Below, piece by piece: positions 27,935-36,332 of a stretch of 64,000 nt of DNA. A model generated the notes under the pieces. The model was given only the letters and a program-made list of their open reading frames with translations. It searched no databases and had not been told where the DNA came from. The stretch spans positions 1,550,001 to 1,614,000 of the forward strand of contig NZ_CP036291.1 in assembly GCF_007750855.1 (NCBI RefSeq), in the 5' to 3' direction. Within the stretch, counting starts at the first letter, position 1. The number at the start of each line of letters is the position of its first letter. The translations under genes and the position numbers were made by a program. Source of the DNA: Pirellulimonas nuda (GTDB lineage: Bacteria; Planctomycetota; Planctomycetia; Pirellulales; Lacipirellulaceae).

Positions 27935-29893
27935 ATGGCCAACCAGCAGTACAACCGATCGCGTTCAGTCCGCCGCGTCCCCGGCCGGATGCGACGCACA
28001 TGCCTGCCGGTGCTGGCGTGCCTCACGCTGGCCGTCACGCAGCCGCCGTATGTCGGGGCCGACGACAGCCGGGTCGTCGACTTCACTAGGTATGACGGCG
28101 AGGTCAACCCGTTGCTGCAACGCATGACGCTGGCCGAGAAGGTCGGCCAGATGACTCAAGCCGATCTGGGGGGCCTGAAGGACTTCCGCGACATCGCGAC
28201 CTTGTCGCTTGGGTCGGTCCTCAGCGGCGGCGACGCCGATCCTGCCGAGGGGAACGCGCGGGAGGCCTGGGACGACACGTACCAACAGTGCCAGCGCCAG
28301 GCCATGGCGAGCCATCTCGGCGTCCCCATTCTCTACGGAGTCGACGCGGTTCATGGCCACAACAACGTCTTGGGAGGAGTGATCTTCCCGCACAACATCG
28401 GGCTCGGCTGCGCCAACGACCCGGACCTGGTAGAGCAGATCGCGCGGCTGACCGCGCTCGAGGTGCGCGCCACCGGCATCCAGTGGACCTTCGCGCCGTG
28501 CATCACCATCCCGCGCGACGACCGTTGGGGCCGCACGTACGAGGGCTATTCCGAAGACCCTCGCCGCGTCGCTGAGCTTGGCGCCGCGGCCGTGCGCGGC
28601 CTGCAAGGGGGCGACCTTCGCTCGCCCACGAGCGTGCTCGCTTGCGCCAAACACTTCGTGGGGGACGGCGGCACGTCGGCCCTGGTCGGCCCGTCGCGTT
28701 TCAGAAAGGGTCTCGGCCTCACCCTCGACCAGGGGGACACTCGTTGCGACGAAGCGACCCTGCGCAGGATCCACGTCGCCCCCTACCCGCCGTGCATCGC
28801 CGAGGGGGTAGGGACCATCATGCCGTCCTACAGCAGTTGGAACGGGGTGAAGTGCACGATGCATCACCCGCTGCTTACGGACCTTCTGAAGGAAGAGCTG
28901 GGGTTCGACGGCTTCTTGATCTCCGACTACGACGCCATCGATCAATGCCACTCGGACTACAAGACGGCGATCGGCCTGTCGATCAACGCGGGCATCGATA
29001 TGGCGATGGTCTCGAAGCGCTACAAGCAGTACATCCGCTTGCTGACCGAGCTGGTCGAGGAAGGGACCGTCCCGATGGCTCGCATCGACGACGCGGTTCG
29101 CCGGATCCTCCGCGTCAAAGCATCGATGGGGCTGCTCGAAGCGGACTACTCTCCGCAGACCGATCCAGCGCTGGTCGCCGAGTTCGGCTCAAGCCAGCGG
29201 CGGTCCGTGGCGCGTGACGCGGTCCGCAAGTCGCTCGTTTTGATCAAGAACAACGGCGTCTTGCCGATCCGCGACAGCGTCCGCCACGTGCGTGTGGCCG
29301 GCGCCAAGGCAGACGACATGGGGGTCCAGTGCGGGGGGTGGACCATTGATTGGCAGGGACGCAAGGGCGAAGTCACGCCCGGTGGAACAACCCTCTTGCA
29401 GGGGGTTCGAGAAGTAGCCACCGGCGTAGAGGTGACCCACACCGTTGATGGCCGGGGCGTGGAGGGCGCCGAAGTCGTGATTGTCGTGGTCGGCGAGGCA
29501 CCCTACGCCGAAGGCGTCGGGGACGACGCCGAATTGGGCCTTCCTCTGGAAGACCTCGCCCTCATCGCCGAGGCGCAGAAGTCGTCGGCGCCGATGGTGC
29601 TGGTCTTGCTGTCGGGGCGACCCATCGCGCTCGATGACGAGGTGATCGCTGGAGCCGACGCGATCGTCGCTGCTTGGCTACCCGGCACCGAGGGGGCAGG
29701 GGTTGCGGACATCCTCTTCGGGGCCGCGTCCCCCACGGGGACCCTGTCGTTTACTTGGCCACACTCTGCAGACCAGCACCCGATCAACGTCGGCGACGAG
29801 AAGTACCAACCCCGCTTTCCGTTTGGTCACGGCTTGAGATACCCCGCGCCCCGCTCCACTCAGAGAGAAGCCACAACGCCGATTCGCGAGTGA
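27935..29893 (+). CDS. Glycoside hydrolase family 3 beta-glucosidase-type enzyme
   Basis: About 652 aa. An export signal (PVLACLTLAVTQPPYVGA) precedes the GH3 TIM-barrel: LLQRMTLAEKVGQMTQADLG, PILYGVDAVHGHNNV, CAKHFVGDGGT and the catalytic nucleophile Asp in FDGFLISDYDAIDQC. The alpha/beta sandwich domain follows with SLVLIKNNGVLPI and VVVGEAPYAEGVGDD. The frame is open to an ATG at 27839 that overlaps the GH16 stop, but that stretch contains a tandem repeat and would place the signal peptide internally, so 27935 (or 27989) is preferred. It would hydrolyse oligosaccharides released by the GH16 enzymes to glucose. Confidence 0.92.
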   Translation: MANQQYNRSRSVRRVPGRMRRTCLPVLACLTLAVTQPPYVGADDSRVVDFTRYDGEVNPLLQRMTLAEKVGQMTQADLGGLKDFRDIATLSLGSVLSGGDADPAEGNAREAWDDTYQQCQRQAMASHLGVPILYGVDAVHGHNNVLGGVIFPHNIGLGCANDPDLVEQIARLTALEVRATGIQWTFAPCITIPRDDRWGRTYEGYSEDPRRVAELGAAAVRGLQGGDLRSPTSVLACAKHFVGDGGTSALVGPSRFRKGLGLTLDQGDTRCDEATLRRIHVAPYPPCIAEGVGTIMPSYSSWNGVKCTMHHPLLTDLLKEELGFDGFLISDYDAIDQCHSDYKTAIGLSINAGIDMAMVSKRYKQYIRLLTELVEEGTVPMARIDDAVRRILRVKASMGLLEADYSPQTDPALVAEFGSSQRRSVARDAVRKSLVLIKNNGVLPIRDSVRHVRVAGAKADDMGVQCGGWTIDWQGRKGEVTPGGTTLLQGVREVATGVEVTHTVDGRGVEGAEVVIVVVGEAPYAEGVGDDAELGLPLEDLALIAEAQKSSAPMVLVLLSGRPIALDDEVIAGADAIVAAWLPGTEGAGVADILFGAASPTGTLSFTWPHSADQHPINVGDEKYQPRFPFGHGLRYPAPRSTQREATTPIRE

Positions 29894-29928
29894 ACGGCAG
29901 ACTCGCGTACGCCGGTCGGATCTACTTC

Positions 29929-29976
29929 GTTCAGCACAGGGGCCGTCTCGCGCGAAGCCGGAGCGGCCCGCTGAAC
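29929..29976. terminator. Imperfect stem-loop between convergent genes
   Basis: The arms GTTCAGC / GCTGAAC enclose an inner pair GGGCCG / CGGCCC, with a small internal bulge. It lies between the GH3 gene (plus) and the sigma-like gene (minus) and may end both transcripts. No T tract follows on either side. Confidence 0.35.
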
Positions 29977-30002
29977 CGCGGTTCTTCTGCGGCCGGAGCA
30001 CG

Positions 30003-30560
30003 TCACCCTGGCGGCGCCGGCGCCGCGGTGAACGCCCGCCAGCTCTCGGCCAACTCCCGCCGCAGCTGGCTGATCCGCCCCGCCGACACGCCGAACAACT
30101 CAGCGGCGCCCTGGGTCGTCTCCCCGTCGGCCAGCGTCTGGGCGAGACGCCGCTTCACCTCGGGCAGGTGGTCGAGCCAGTCGCGGAAGTCGACCCGGAC
30201 CGCGGCGATCTCGGCCGGGGTGGCGTGGCGGTCCGCGATCAGCTCGGCCCAGCCCGCGGCTTCTTCTCGGCGATCCGAAGCGAGTGCATCGTGCTTAGCC
30301 CGGCTCGAACCAAGCTGCCTTCCATTCCGGCCCGCAAGGACCGCGTAGGCCGCCAGCGGCGTCGCGTACGCATCGGCTTCGCGTCCTTGTTCCGCCAGTC
30401 GGCAGTAGTTCACCGCCGCCTGTGCGACCGCTTCGCTGTAGGCGTCATCGAGGGCTTCGCCTTTCAGGCCACGCAGCAACCTCCGGACCTGCCGTTCGAT
30501 ACGCGGAAGCAGCTCCAGAAATCCTTCGTGCCACGTGGGCGTACAAGAGATCGCATTCAT
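30003..30560 (-). CDS. Sigma-70-like / helix-turn-helix protein
   Basis: A 185-aa protein. The ATG at 30560 follows AAAGGA; an upstream in-frame extension was rejected. The N-terminal part (FLELLPRIERQVRRLLRGLK, then EALDDAYSEAVAQAAVNYCR) resembles sigma region 2. The C-terminus has a helix-turn-helix consistent with region 4 (LADGETTQGAAELFGVSAGR, then ISQLRRELAESWRAF). It is shorter and more divergent than the sigma factor at 16.1 kb; related proteins are annotated as hypothetical or sigma-like in planctomycetes. DNA binding is likely. Activity as a true sigma factor is uncertain. Confidence 0.65.
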   Translation of the reverse strand: MNAISCTPTWHEGFLELLPRIERQVRRLLRGLKGEALDDAYSEAVAQAAVNYCRLAEQGREADAYATPLAAYAVLAGRNGRQLGSSRAKHDALASDRREEAAGWAELIADRHATPAEIAAVRVDFRDWLDHLPEVKRRLAQTLADGETTQGAAELFGVSAGRISQLRRELAESWRAFTAAPAPPG

Positions 30561-30626
30561 CGCGGGGACGTCCTTTGGGGAAAGGACCGCCCCCGCTGAC
30601 CGAGAGCGGTCGTGGGGGAAACACAA

Positions 30627-31235
30627 CCGCCCTTGTGGGGCGCTGAGAGCTCACGGGCGAGCCAGCGGCCGCGGACGCCGCCTTTGGCGGCTGGGGCGGC
30701 GTGGGGCTCGTGGGGACGCCAGAGGGGCGTCTGGAGAGGGCTAGTGGGGAAGAGACAGCCGTGCGACGGGTGCTGGACCGTCTCGGCGGGCTAATCCTTC
30801 CTCAAGTACTTATTACGCAAAAGCCGCGATTGTTTACTCCCGGCAGGACGTCGCTGTGCCCGGGCAGGCCGCAAACGGTCGATTCCGACAGGGCAATGGC
30901 CGCGGACGTGACGGTTGGGGCTCAGCCTGTCGATCGTGCACCCCCGGTTCGGGAGCTGCCGACGGGGGGAACCTGCCGCCCCAGAGGCCCAGAAGGGTAG
31001 GGCAGGTGGGACCCGGATTTGGGTCTCCAAAGAGCCAAACCGACGGCCTCGCGAGCCGATCGGGATAGCCACCTCCGGGTGGCCGTGGGATCCAAGTTGC
31101 GGCCGACCGCTACACCAACCGATACACAGATTGTATCACCATTTGTATCACGGATTGTATCACCGACAGTCGCCGCGATTCCCTCCCCGCGACAGAAAAT
31201 CCGTAAAACAAAGCACCAAAAGCACTTGGGCCGAG
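30627..31235. other. Intergenic region upstream of tRNA-Val with short tandem repeats
   Basis: About 600 nt with no credible gene. Its only structured part is the 12-bp repeat at 31129-31164. One plus-strand frame runs across the repeat and into the tRNA, which argues against coding. Confidence 0.5.
31129..31164 (+). repeat. Three tandem 12-bp units (GATTGTATCACC type)
   Basis: GATTGTATCACC, ATTTGTATCACG and GATTGTATCACC follow one another without gaps; each contains TTGTATCAC. They are AT-richer than the surroundings and lie 72 nt from the tRNA-Val gene. Iteron or regulatory function is possible but unproven. Confidence 0.6.
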
Positions 31236-31309
31236 TGGGCGGCAGAGGACTCGAACCTCTGACCTCCGCGGTGTGAACGCGGCGCTCTAACCAACTGAGC
31301 TAGCCGCCC
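31236..31309 (-). tRNA. tRNA-Val (anticodon CAC)
   Basis: Read on the minus strand: acceptor GGGCGGC pairs with GCCGCCC, D-arm AGCTCAGTTGGTTAGAGC, and anticodon stem CCGCG/CGCGG around loop TTCACAC, giving anticodon CAC. The T-arm is AGAGG TTCGAGT CCTCT. The discriminator is A and CCA is not encoded. Confidence 0.95.
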
Positions 31310-31348
31310 GAGCGAGTCTTAGATTCTATCGATCCGCGGGGCGAGCGC

Positions 31349-31717
31349 CTAGGCTTTTGCGGCGTTCTCGTCCGCGTTGGCGTTTGGAACGCTGTCGGTC
31401 GGGTCTGCGGCGTCTGCTTTGGCGGTGTCTGCGGCAGCGGGGGGGACGAACGCGGGGGCGGGCGTTTCGTAGTGATCGGGCTGGTAGGTCATTTGGCGAG
31501 TGCTTGGCGAGTCTACGTCGTCGTAAACCACGTTCTTCATCTCACTCTCGAACCCGTGCATCCCCTTTTTGAACTCAGTCAGACTCTTGCCCGCAGACCG
31601 AGCGATTTCTGGCAGTTTGCTGCCGAACAACAGCACCGCGATGATGCCGACCACTAACATCTCACCGGGGCCGATCCCACCGGGGAGGAACGCGAGCGGA
31701 ACCAGGACAGGATTCAT
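31349..31717 (-). CDS. tatA: Twin-arginine translocase TatA/E-type subunit
   Basis: A 122-aa TatA-like protein. A single N-terminal membrane helix (GEMLVVGIIAVLLFGSKLPE) is followed by the amphipathic helix IARSAGKSLTEFKKGMHGFE, both hallmarks of TatA. The C-terminal tail is long, acidic and Ala/Pro-rich (about 60 residues). TatA forms the pore for export of folded proteins. It lies 60 nt downstream of a second, shorter tatA on the same strand. Confidence 0.93.
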   Translation of the reverse strand: MNPVLVPLAFLPGGIGPGEMLVVGIIAVLLFGSKLPEIARSAGKSLTEFKKGMHGFESEMKNVVYDDVDSPSTRQMTYQPDHYETPAPAFVPPAAADTAKADAADPTDSVPNANADENAAKA

Positions 31718-31777
31718 GGCGAAACTATTTTCCGCGGGAGAGGCCTACAGGAACGCAGCGATCGGCGCTAAACGCCG

Positions 31778-31954
31778 TTACGGAGTGTCGCCGGCGTGCG
31801 TCTCGTCTTTCTTGCTTTCGATCTCTTTGACGCCCTTCTTGAACTCGATGATGCTTTGGCCTAGCGACCGCGCGACGCTCGGCAGGCGGTTGCCGAAGAT
31901 CAGCAGCACGACCAACAACACTGCCAAGACTTGGAAAATGCCGGGGGCGAACAT
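31778..31954 (-). CDS. tatA: Short second TatA-like protein (58 aa)
   Basis: A 58-aa protein translated on the minus strand from ATG at 31954: MFAPGIFQVLAVLLVVLLIF, then GNRLPSVARSLGQSIIEFKK and GVKEIESKK, ending GDTP. The membrane helix, FGNRLP hinge and amphipathic helix match TatA/E. It is a paralogue of the gene at 31349 and lacks the long tail. Two tatA copies together may form mixed complexes or have different substrates. Confidence 0.88.
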   Translation of the reverse strand: MFAPGIFQVLAVLLVVLLIFGNRLPSVARSLGQSIIEFKKGVKEIESKKDETHAGDTP

Positions 31955-32188
31955 GGGTAGCCTGCAGGTTGGGTGGGCTCAGAGCGATCGCTCAGACAAC
32001 AGAGCCCGCGGACGTGTGTTCAGTAACTATAAGTCTAGCCCCCGGCAAAAGGGAGTCAAACGGGGCCGGCGGGGTCGCTCGGTGGGGCCCGCTTGCGGCG
32101 GCGGGCAAAAGAAGGGGTCCTGGCTCCGCTCGACGCGTCGGCCGGCGGGTAGGTCCCCGACCGGGGAGACCTGAAGTTAGCACGCTCT

Positions 32189-33934
32189 TTACCGTACCAA
32201 ACCGTCGCTAGGCCGGGCGGCGATCCAGGGGTCGGAGCGGTCGCCCGCGGGTTCGTAGCGGTAGTAGACTTCCAGGCACATCGTGGCCATTGCCGTGCTG
32301 TAGACACGACCGCCGTACCCCCCCCAGAGGGTGTTGGGGGGCCAACTTCCGGCCGTTCCGCCGTCTTGGACCTGGGTAGCGAGCACGGATTGCTGCATCC
32401 GCTGGTTCCAAACTTTCCAGGCTGATAGGGCCGCGTTGTCGGAGTTTCGCTGATGGTGGAGTGCGAGTGTGGCGTAGTACCAGTAGTAGAGGTTCGATTT
32501 GGCGGAGTCGCCGGGCAGCTCTCCCAACACCGCGGCGATGGCTTCGAGGTCTCGCATGTCGTCGCGCTTATCGCCGAGGATCTGTCGGCAGTAAAGCGCC
32601 TCGGCGGTCATCGACCGGCCGGGATCGCGCACGTCGGGCCGGTAGGCGGCCAGACCGCCGTTCTGCCCACGGGCGACCGAGCGGAGGAATCGCTCGATCC
32701 CTGTCCACGCAGTAGCGGGGACACGGACGCCGGCCAGCTCGGCGCTACGCAGGGCCATGATCACCCACCCCATCTGGCTGGTGTCTCCCGGGTCTCCCGG
32801 ATTGTAACGCCACCCGCCGGTCGATCGGTTCTGCAGCGAGAGCAGGTGATCAACCGCGTGCTGGACACTCGTGGCGAGGCGGTCGTCATCGGTAAGTGCG
32901 AGCGCCTCCGCGAGCGCGAACGTCGCCATCGAGTGGCAGTAGGTGCGAGCGAAGGGGCGGGCGATGCCCGAGAGCGAACCGTGGTTGTCCTGGCTATTCA
33001 ACAAGAACTCAAGCCCGCGGCGGACGTTGTCCGCATGGGCGCCTTCGCGATGGGTTTGGCCTGCGCCCATGAACGCCAGCAGCGCAAGCGCCGAGACGCC
33101 GGTGTCCCCATCGCCTCCGGCGCCGCCCCGGTTTTCGTTGTAGACCAACTCTTCACGTCCGGCGCCCCAGCGCGCCGCGTCCCAACGTCCGTCGGGCGAC
33201 TGAGCGGCCGCGAGCCACGCCAACCCAGCCGCAACCGCATCCTCGGTCGCCTGGCTTCCGCCGGCGGCCACGACGCGCGCAAGCCGACCCTCGGCGCTGC
33301 GAGCCTCAAATGGCCGTGGCGTCTGCAGGGCTACGGGTTCTGGCCAGGGGTCTTGCCGTGGCGAGGGAACGATGGGGCGTTGGGGAGTCCAGTCGGACGC
33401 CTCTGGCGATTCTTGCGTGGGTAGATCGGCCGCGACTTGCTCCGCGGCCGGCTGTTGCTCAACGGTCTCAGTCGGCTGCTGGTCAAGGGCCGGCGCGTCC
33501 GCGACCTGAGGCTCGGTTGCCTGCGACTCCGCTGGCGGTGGGGGACTGCTCTCAGCAACGGCCATCAGCTCCGGTGGCGCCAGCTCTGGCAGCTTCTCGG
33601 CGATCGGCTCGAGCGGGTCTTCGATCGGCGCAGCGGGGTCTTCGCTAGGCGCCACGGGCGTTGCCGATTGGGGCTGCTCCGTGTCGTGCATCACGATAGT
33701 GAGCCTCACCGGCCCGCAATCGGGCTCACCGCGCGGCCCGGAGAGAACCGGAACACTGGTGGCGATACACAACAGCAGCACGTGGGCCACAAGCGACAGC
33801 ATCGCATAGCGATGGGTGGGCCGGTCCTTTGCCCAACGCGTACGGAATATCAGGGCCCCGCTGACCGCCAGCACTGCCAGCAGCGCCCATAGGGCGAGCG
33901 AGAGGGGCGGCAGGTGGAATACGCGATAGAGCAT
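32189..33934 (-). CDS. Membrane protein with terpenoid-cyclase-like alpha-toroid repeats
   Basis: A 581-aa protein. Two N-terminal membrane helices (LALWALLAVLAVSGALIF and YAMLSLVAHVLLLCIA) are followed by a Pro/Glu-rich linker of about 150 residues (EDPAAPIEDPLEPIAEKLPE). The C-terminal half has prenyltransferase/squalene-cyclase-type repeats: GLEFLLNSQDNHGSL, HLLSLQNRSTGGWRYNPGD and ALAWLAAAQSPDGRWD. The linker architecture is TonB-like in outline. It ends a minus-strand run after exbB and exbD (84 nt from exbD). No cyclase catalytic Asp motif (DXDD) was seen, so it is probably a binding protein rather than an enzyme. Confidence 0.82.
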   Translation of the reverse strand: MLYRVFHLPPLSLALWALLAVLAVSGALIFRTRWAKDRPTHRYAMLSLVAHVLLLCIATSVPVLSGPRGEPDCGPVRLTIVMHDTEQPQSATPVAPSEDPAAPIEDPLEPIAEKLPELAPPELMAVAESSPPPPAESQATEPQVADAPALDQQPTETVEQQPAAEQVAADLPTQESPEASDWTPQRPIVPSPRQDPWPEPVALQTPRPFEARSAEGRLARVVAAGGSQATEDAVAAGLAWLAAAQSPDGRWDAARWGAGREELVYNENRGGAGGDGDTGVSALALLAFMGAGQTHREGAHADNVRRGLEFLLNSQDNHGSLSGIARPFARTYCHSMATFALAEALALTDDDRLATSVQHAVDHLLSLQNRSTGGWRYNPGDPGDTSQMGWVIMALRSAELAGVRVPATAWTGIERFLRSVARGQNGGLAAYRPDVRDPGRSMTAEALYCRQILGDKRDDMRDLEAIAAVLGELPGDSAKSNLYYWYYATLALHHQRNSDNAALSAWKVWNQRMQQSVLATQVQDGGTAGSWPPNTLWGGYGGRVYSTAMATMCLEVYYRYEPAGDRSDPWIAARPSDGLVR

Positions 33935-34018
33935 CTCGGCCTCAGGCCAGGCGCTGGGTCTGGCCCCCCGGTGCTGGGGCTCTGTGGACCGGGCCAGCTA
34001 GGATGCGCCGTACCGGGC

Positions 34019-34447
34019 CTACTTCCGGTTTATCGGCCCGCCGGCCAGCTCGACCGTAACGCTAACGTCCGTGACCCCTGCTTCGCGACAGGCGGCCATC
34101 GCCGCGGCGACGTGCTGGAACGCTGCGCGGGCGTCGCCGTCGATGATCACGCCGACGTCTCCTGTCTGCTGAACCTTCGCCGTCAACGTCTGGCGGAGCG
34201 CCGCCAAGTCGACCTGCCCGCCGTCGAGCTGCATCCGCCCATCGGCGTCCAGCACTACATGATGCGGCGCGTCCCGTTGTGCGGGCTGCGACGAGGCGTC
34301 AACCCGCGGCAGCTTGACGTCAATCGACCGCTCTGCCTCGACAAACTTCGAGGCCACCATGAAGAAGATCAACAGCAAGAACACCACGTCGATCATCGAC
34401 GTGAGGTTGAGCTGAAGCTCGTCTTGTTGCTGCATCTTCAGGGGCAT
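34019..34447 (-). CDS. exbD: ExbD/TolR biopolymer-transport protein
   Basis: A 142-aa ExbD/TolR family protein. A short cytoplasmic start is followed by a single membrane helix with the conserved Asp: LTSMIDVVFLLLIFFMVASK. The periplasmic domain includes VRVDVKLPR-like sequence and VQQTGDVGVIIDGDARAAF. With ExbB it forms a proton-driven motor that energises an outer-membrane or cell-envelope partner. The ATG at 34447 was chosen over a TTG 12 codons upstream. Confidence 0.9.
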   Translation of the reverse strand: MPLKMQQQDELQLNLTSMIDVVFLLLIFFMVASKFVEAERSIDVKLPRVDASSQPAQRDAPHHVVLDADGRMQLDGGQVDLAALRQTLTAKVQQTGDVGVIIDGDARAAFQHVAAAMAACREAGVTDVSVTVELAGGPINRK

Positions 34448-34626
34448 GACGCGGAAACCACTGGGCGGCGACGGAAGGAGCAATCACAAAGGTCACGAAG
34501 TATCACAACGCCAGCAGAGATGGATGGAACAAGTGAAGAATGTGCATTTTCCACCGCGAGTCGAACAAGTCCATTACTTTCTACGTGGCGCTTCGTGCCG
34601 GTTGTGATTCGGCTTCTTGATTGTGG

Positions 34627-35334
34627 CTAGGCGGCTTTCTTGCGGCTGCCGCGGTTGTTCTGCTGGGCTTCGGCAGAGATGAGATTCACCAACTCTTGGC
34701 CCCGGCGGTCGATCTCCATCACCAAGCCGTCGACGCGGCCGACGAAGTAGAGGTAGGCAATCAGCGACGGGATCGCGATCGCCAAACCGCCTGCGGTGGT
34801 GACGAGTGCTTCGCTAATGCCGCCGGCAAGCATCTCGGGCCGGCCCATCGCAGACTCCCCTGCGATGGCGTCAAAGGCGGACATCATTCCCCAGACCGTT
34901 CCGAACAGGCCGAGAAGGGGACAGGTCTGCGCGACCCCGCTCAAGACGCGTAGGTTGCGTCGCAGTTGATTCGCGACTCGTTCCCCCTCGTCAAGCACCG
35001 CCTGTTCCACCTCGACCGCGGGTCGCCCCCAACGCCGGGCGCCCGCTTCCATCACGCGGGCGATCGGGCTGGCGTTCTCTTCGCACAGGTCGAGGGCGCC
35101 GTCCCGATCAAGGGCGCCGTCGCGGACCTGTGTCAGCAAGCATTTCACGAATGGCTGCGGCGTTACGCGGCCGCGGCGGAGCGTGACGAAGCGCTCCAGC
35201 ACTACCACGAGCATCACGAACGAAGCCAGCACGATCGGCCACAGCAACGGGCCGCCGGCGATGATGATCTCTAGCAGGCTCCGCGAGGCGTGTTCGGTTT
35301 GTTCAGCGGCCAGCGGGATTGTGTTCGTCGCCAT
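34627..35334 (-). CDS. exbB: ExbB/TolQ/MotA proton-channel protein
   Basis: A 235-aa ExbB-family protein with three membrane helices: LWPIVLASFVMLVVVLERFV near the N-terminus, TCPLLGLFGTVWGMMSAFDA and TTAGGLAIAIPSLIAYLYFV. The conserved GLFGTVWGM and GGLAIAIP blocks are diagnostic. It is the first gene of the exbB-exbD-toroid run, 143-180 nt upstream of exbD. Confidence 0.94.
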   Translation of the reverse strand: MATNTIPLAAEQTEHASRSLLEIIIAGGPLLWPIVLASFVMLVVVLERFVTLRRGRVTPQPFVKCLLTQVRDGALDRDGALDLCEENASPIARVMEAGARRWGRPAVEVEQAVLDEGERVANQLRRNLRVLSGVAQTCPLLGLFGTVWGMMSAFDAIAGESAMGRPEMLAGGISEALVTTAGGLAIAIPSLIAYLYFVGRVDGLVMEIDRRGQELVNLISAEAQQNNRGSRKKAA

Positions 35335-35362
35335 GGGGTCTCCGGGCGGGAGTTCGAGGCGC

Positions 35363-35396
35363 GAAAAAGGCCGGCCGCGTCCGCCGCGGCCGGCCT
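35363..35396 (-). terminator. Rho-independent terminator after the 198-aa lipoprotein gene
   Basis: A perfect 12-bp GC-rich stem (35368-35379 with 35385-35396) with a 5-nt loop, followed on the minus strand by TTTTT. It lies just downstream of the gene ending at 35421. Confidence 0.8.
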
Positions 35397-35420
35397 CGTC
35401 GTCGGATCGCGATCGGATGC

Positions 35421-36017
35421 CTAGAACTCAGAATTGCAACCCGTGTCGACATCGCCCACCATGTGGAGGTGGTTGTGGTCGATATAGACGACTTCCTGAG
35501 CCTCCTCGTCACGCAGCGTGTGCGGGATGGGCCATCCAACGCGGGTCACTTCTTCGAAGTAGATGGTGCACTTGTAGTGGGCGTGGTGCTGTTGGGCCGG
35601 GCCGATCAGCGGGTAGACCCGCACCGGATCGACATAGTCCGAGATCTTGCAGACCGTAATACGCACGTCGTTGCGGTTGCGTTCCCAGAGCAACGGCACG
35701 CCGCCCTGGACGGGGCGGGCCTTCTCGAGGGCACGCATGACCTCGTCGTCGCTCGGTGGGTCGAGGGCGATTGGGGGGCCGCCGGAAGTGATCGGGCCAA
35801 GGATCGGCACACGGTCGTAGCGTTCCTTGTTCCAGAACTTGTCTTCCGCGTCCTTCTGGAAGAAGGGGCTCACCGGGATCGGGATGGAAAAGATGCCGAT
35901 GCTCGGTCCCATCTCGGCGAAGATCGTGTAGCAGCCTGTCGAGCTGCATACCACGAGGGCCAGCGCCAAGGCGGAGAATACCGTCAAAGGCCGACAGGGT
36001 GCGTGCTTGCGTGCCAT
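35421..36017 (-). CDS. Conserved planctomycete lipoprotein of unknown function
   Basis: A 198-aa lipoprotein. The signal peptide ends in a lipobox (SSTGCYTIF). The mature part includes IGIFSIPIPVSPFFQKDAED, VRVYPLIGPAQQHHAHYKCT and VVYIDHNHLHMVGD, a His-rich ending that recurs in conserved planctomycete hypothetical proteins. The three histidine clusters suggest metal binding, but this is inference. It is followed by a strong terminator, so it is probably monocistronic. Confidence 0.8.
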   Translation of the reverse strand: MARKHAPCRPLTVFSALALALVVCSSTGCYTIFAEMGPSIGIFSIPIPVSPFFQKDAEDKFWNKERYDRVPILGPITSGGPPIALDPPSDDEVMRALEKARPVQGGVPLLWERNRNDVRITVCKISDYVDPVRVYPLIGPAQQHHAHYKCTIYFEEVTRVGWPIPHTLRDEEAQEVVYIDHNHLHMVGDVDTGCNSEF

Positions 36018-36240
36018 TCACCAACCCCAGATTCTAGAGAGTCGCAGTAGCCGAGCGGGGCAGGGCGCGAGTGCCGCACCGCCGCGGGCGGATGTTTTCC
36101 TGTAACTAGTTATCGTGAGAGCCTGGGCAAGACTTGCGGATTTTTCCGATTGTGCGGAAAGAATCGATGTGCTCGCTGCCAAGGGTGCCTACTACGCTTG
36201 CACTGCCGGCGCGGCGTCGATGACGCGTGCCAAAACAGCT

Positions 36241-36284
36241 CCCACCAAATAAAGCCAGCCCGGCGTCTTGCGACGCCGGGCTGG
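36241..36284 (-). terminator. Rho-independent terminator after the BON-domain gene
   Basis: A perfect 13-bp stem CCAGCCCGGCGTC / GACGCCGGGCTGG with a TTGC loop (36255-36284), followed on the minus strand by CTTTATTT. It lies 48 nt after the gene ending at 36333. Confidence 0.8.
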
Positions 36285-36332
36285 TCCCTCCCAATATCCT
36301 ATGTCCGCCGTTCCCTCGGCCGCCGGCCTGGC

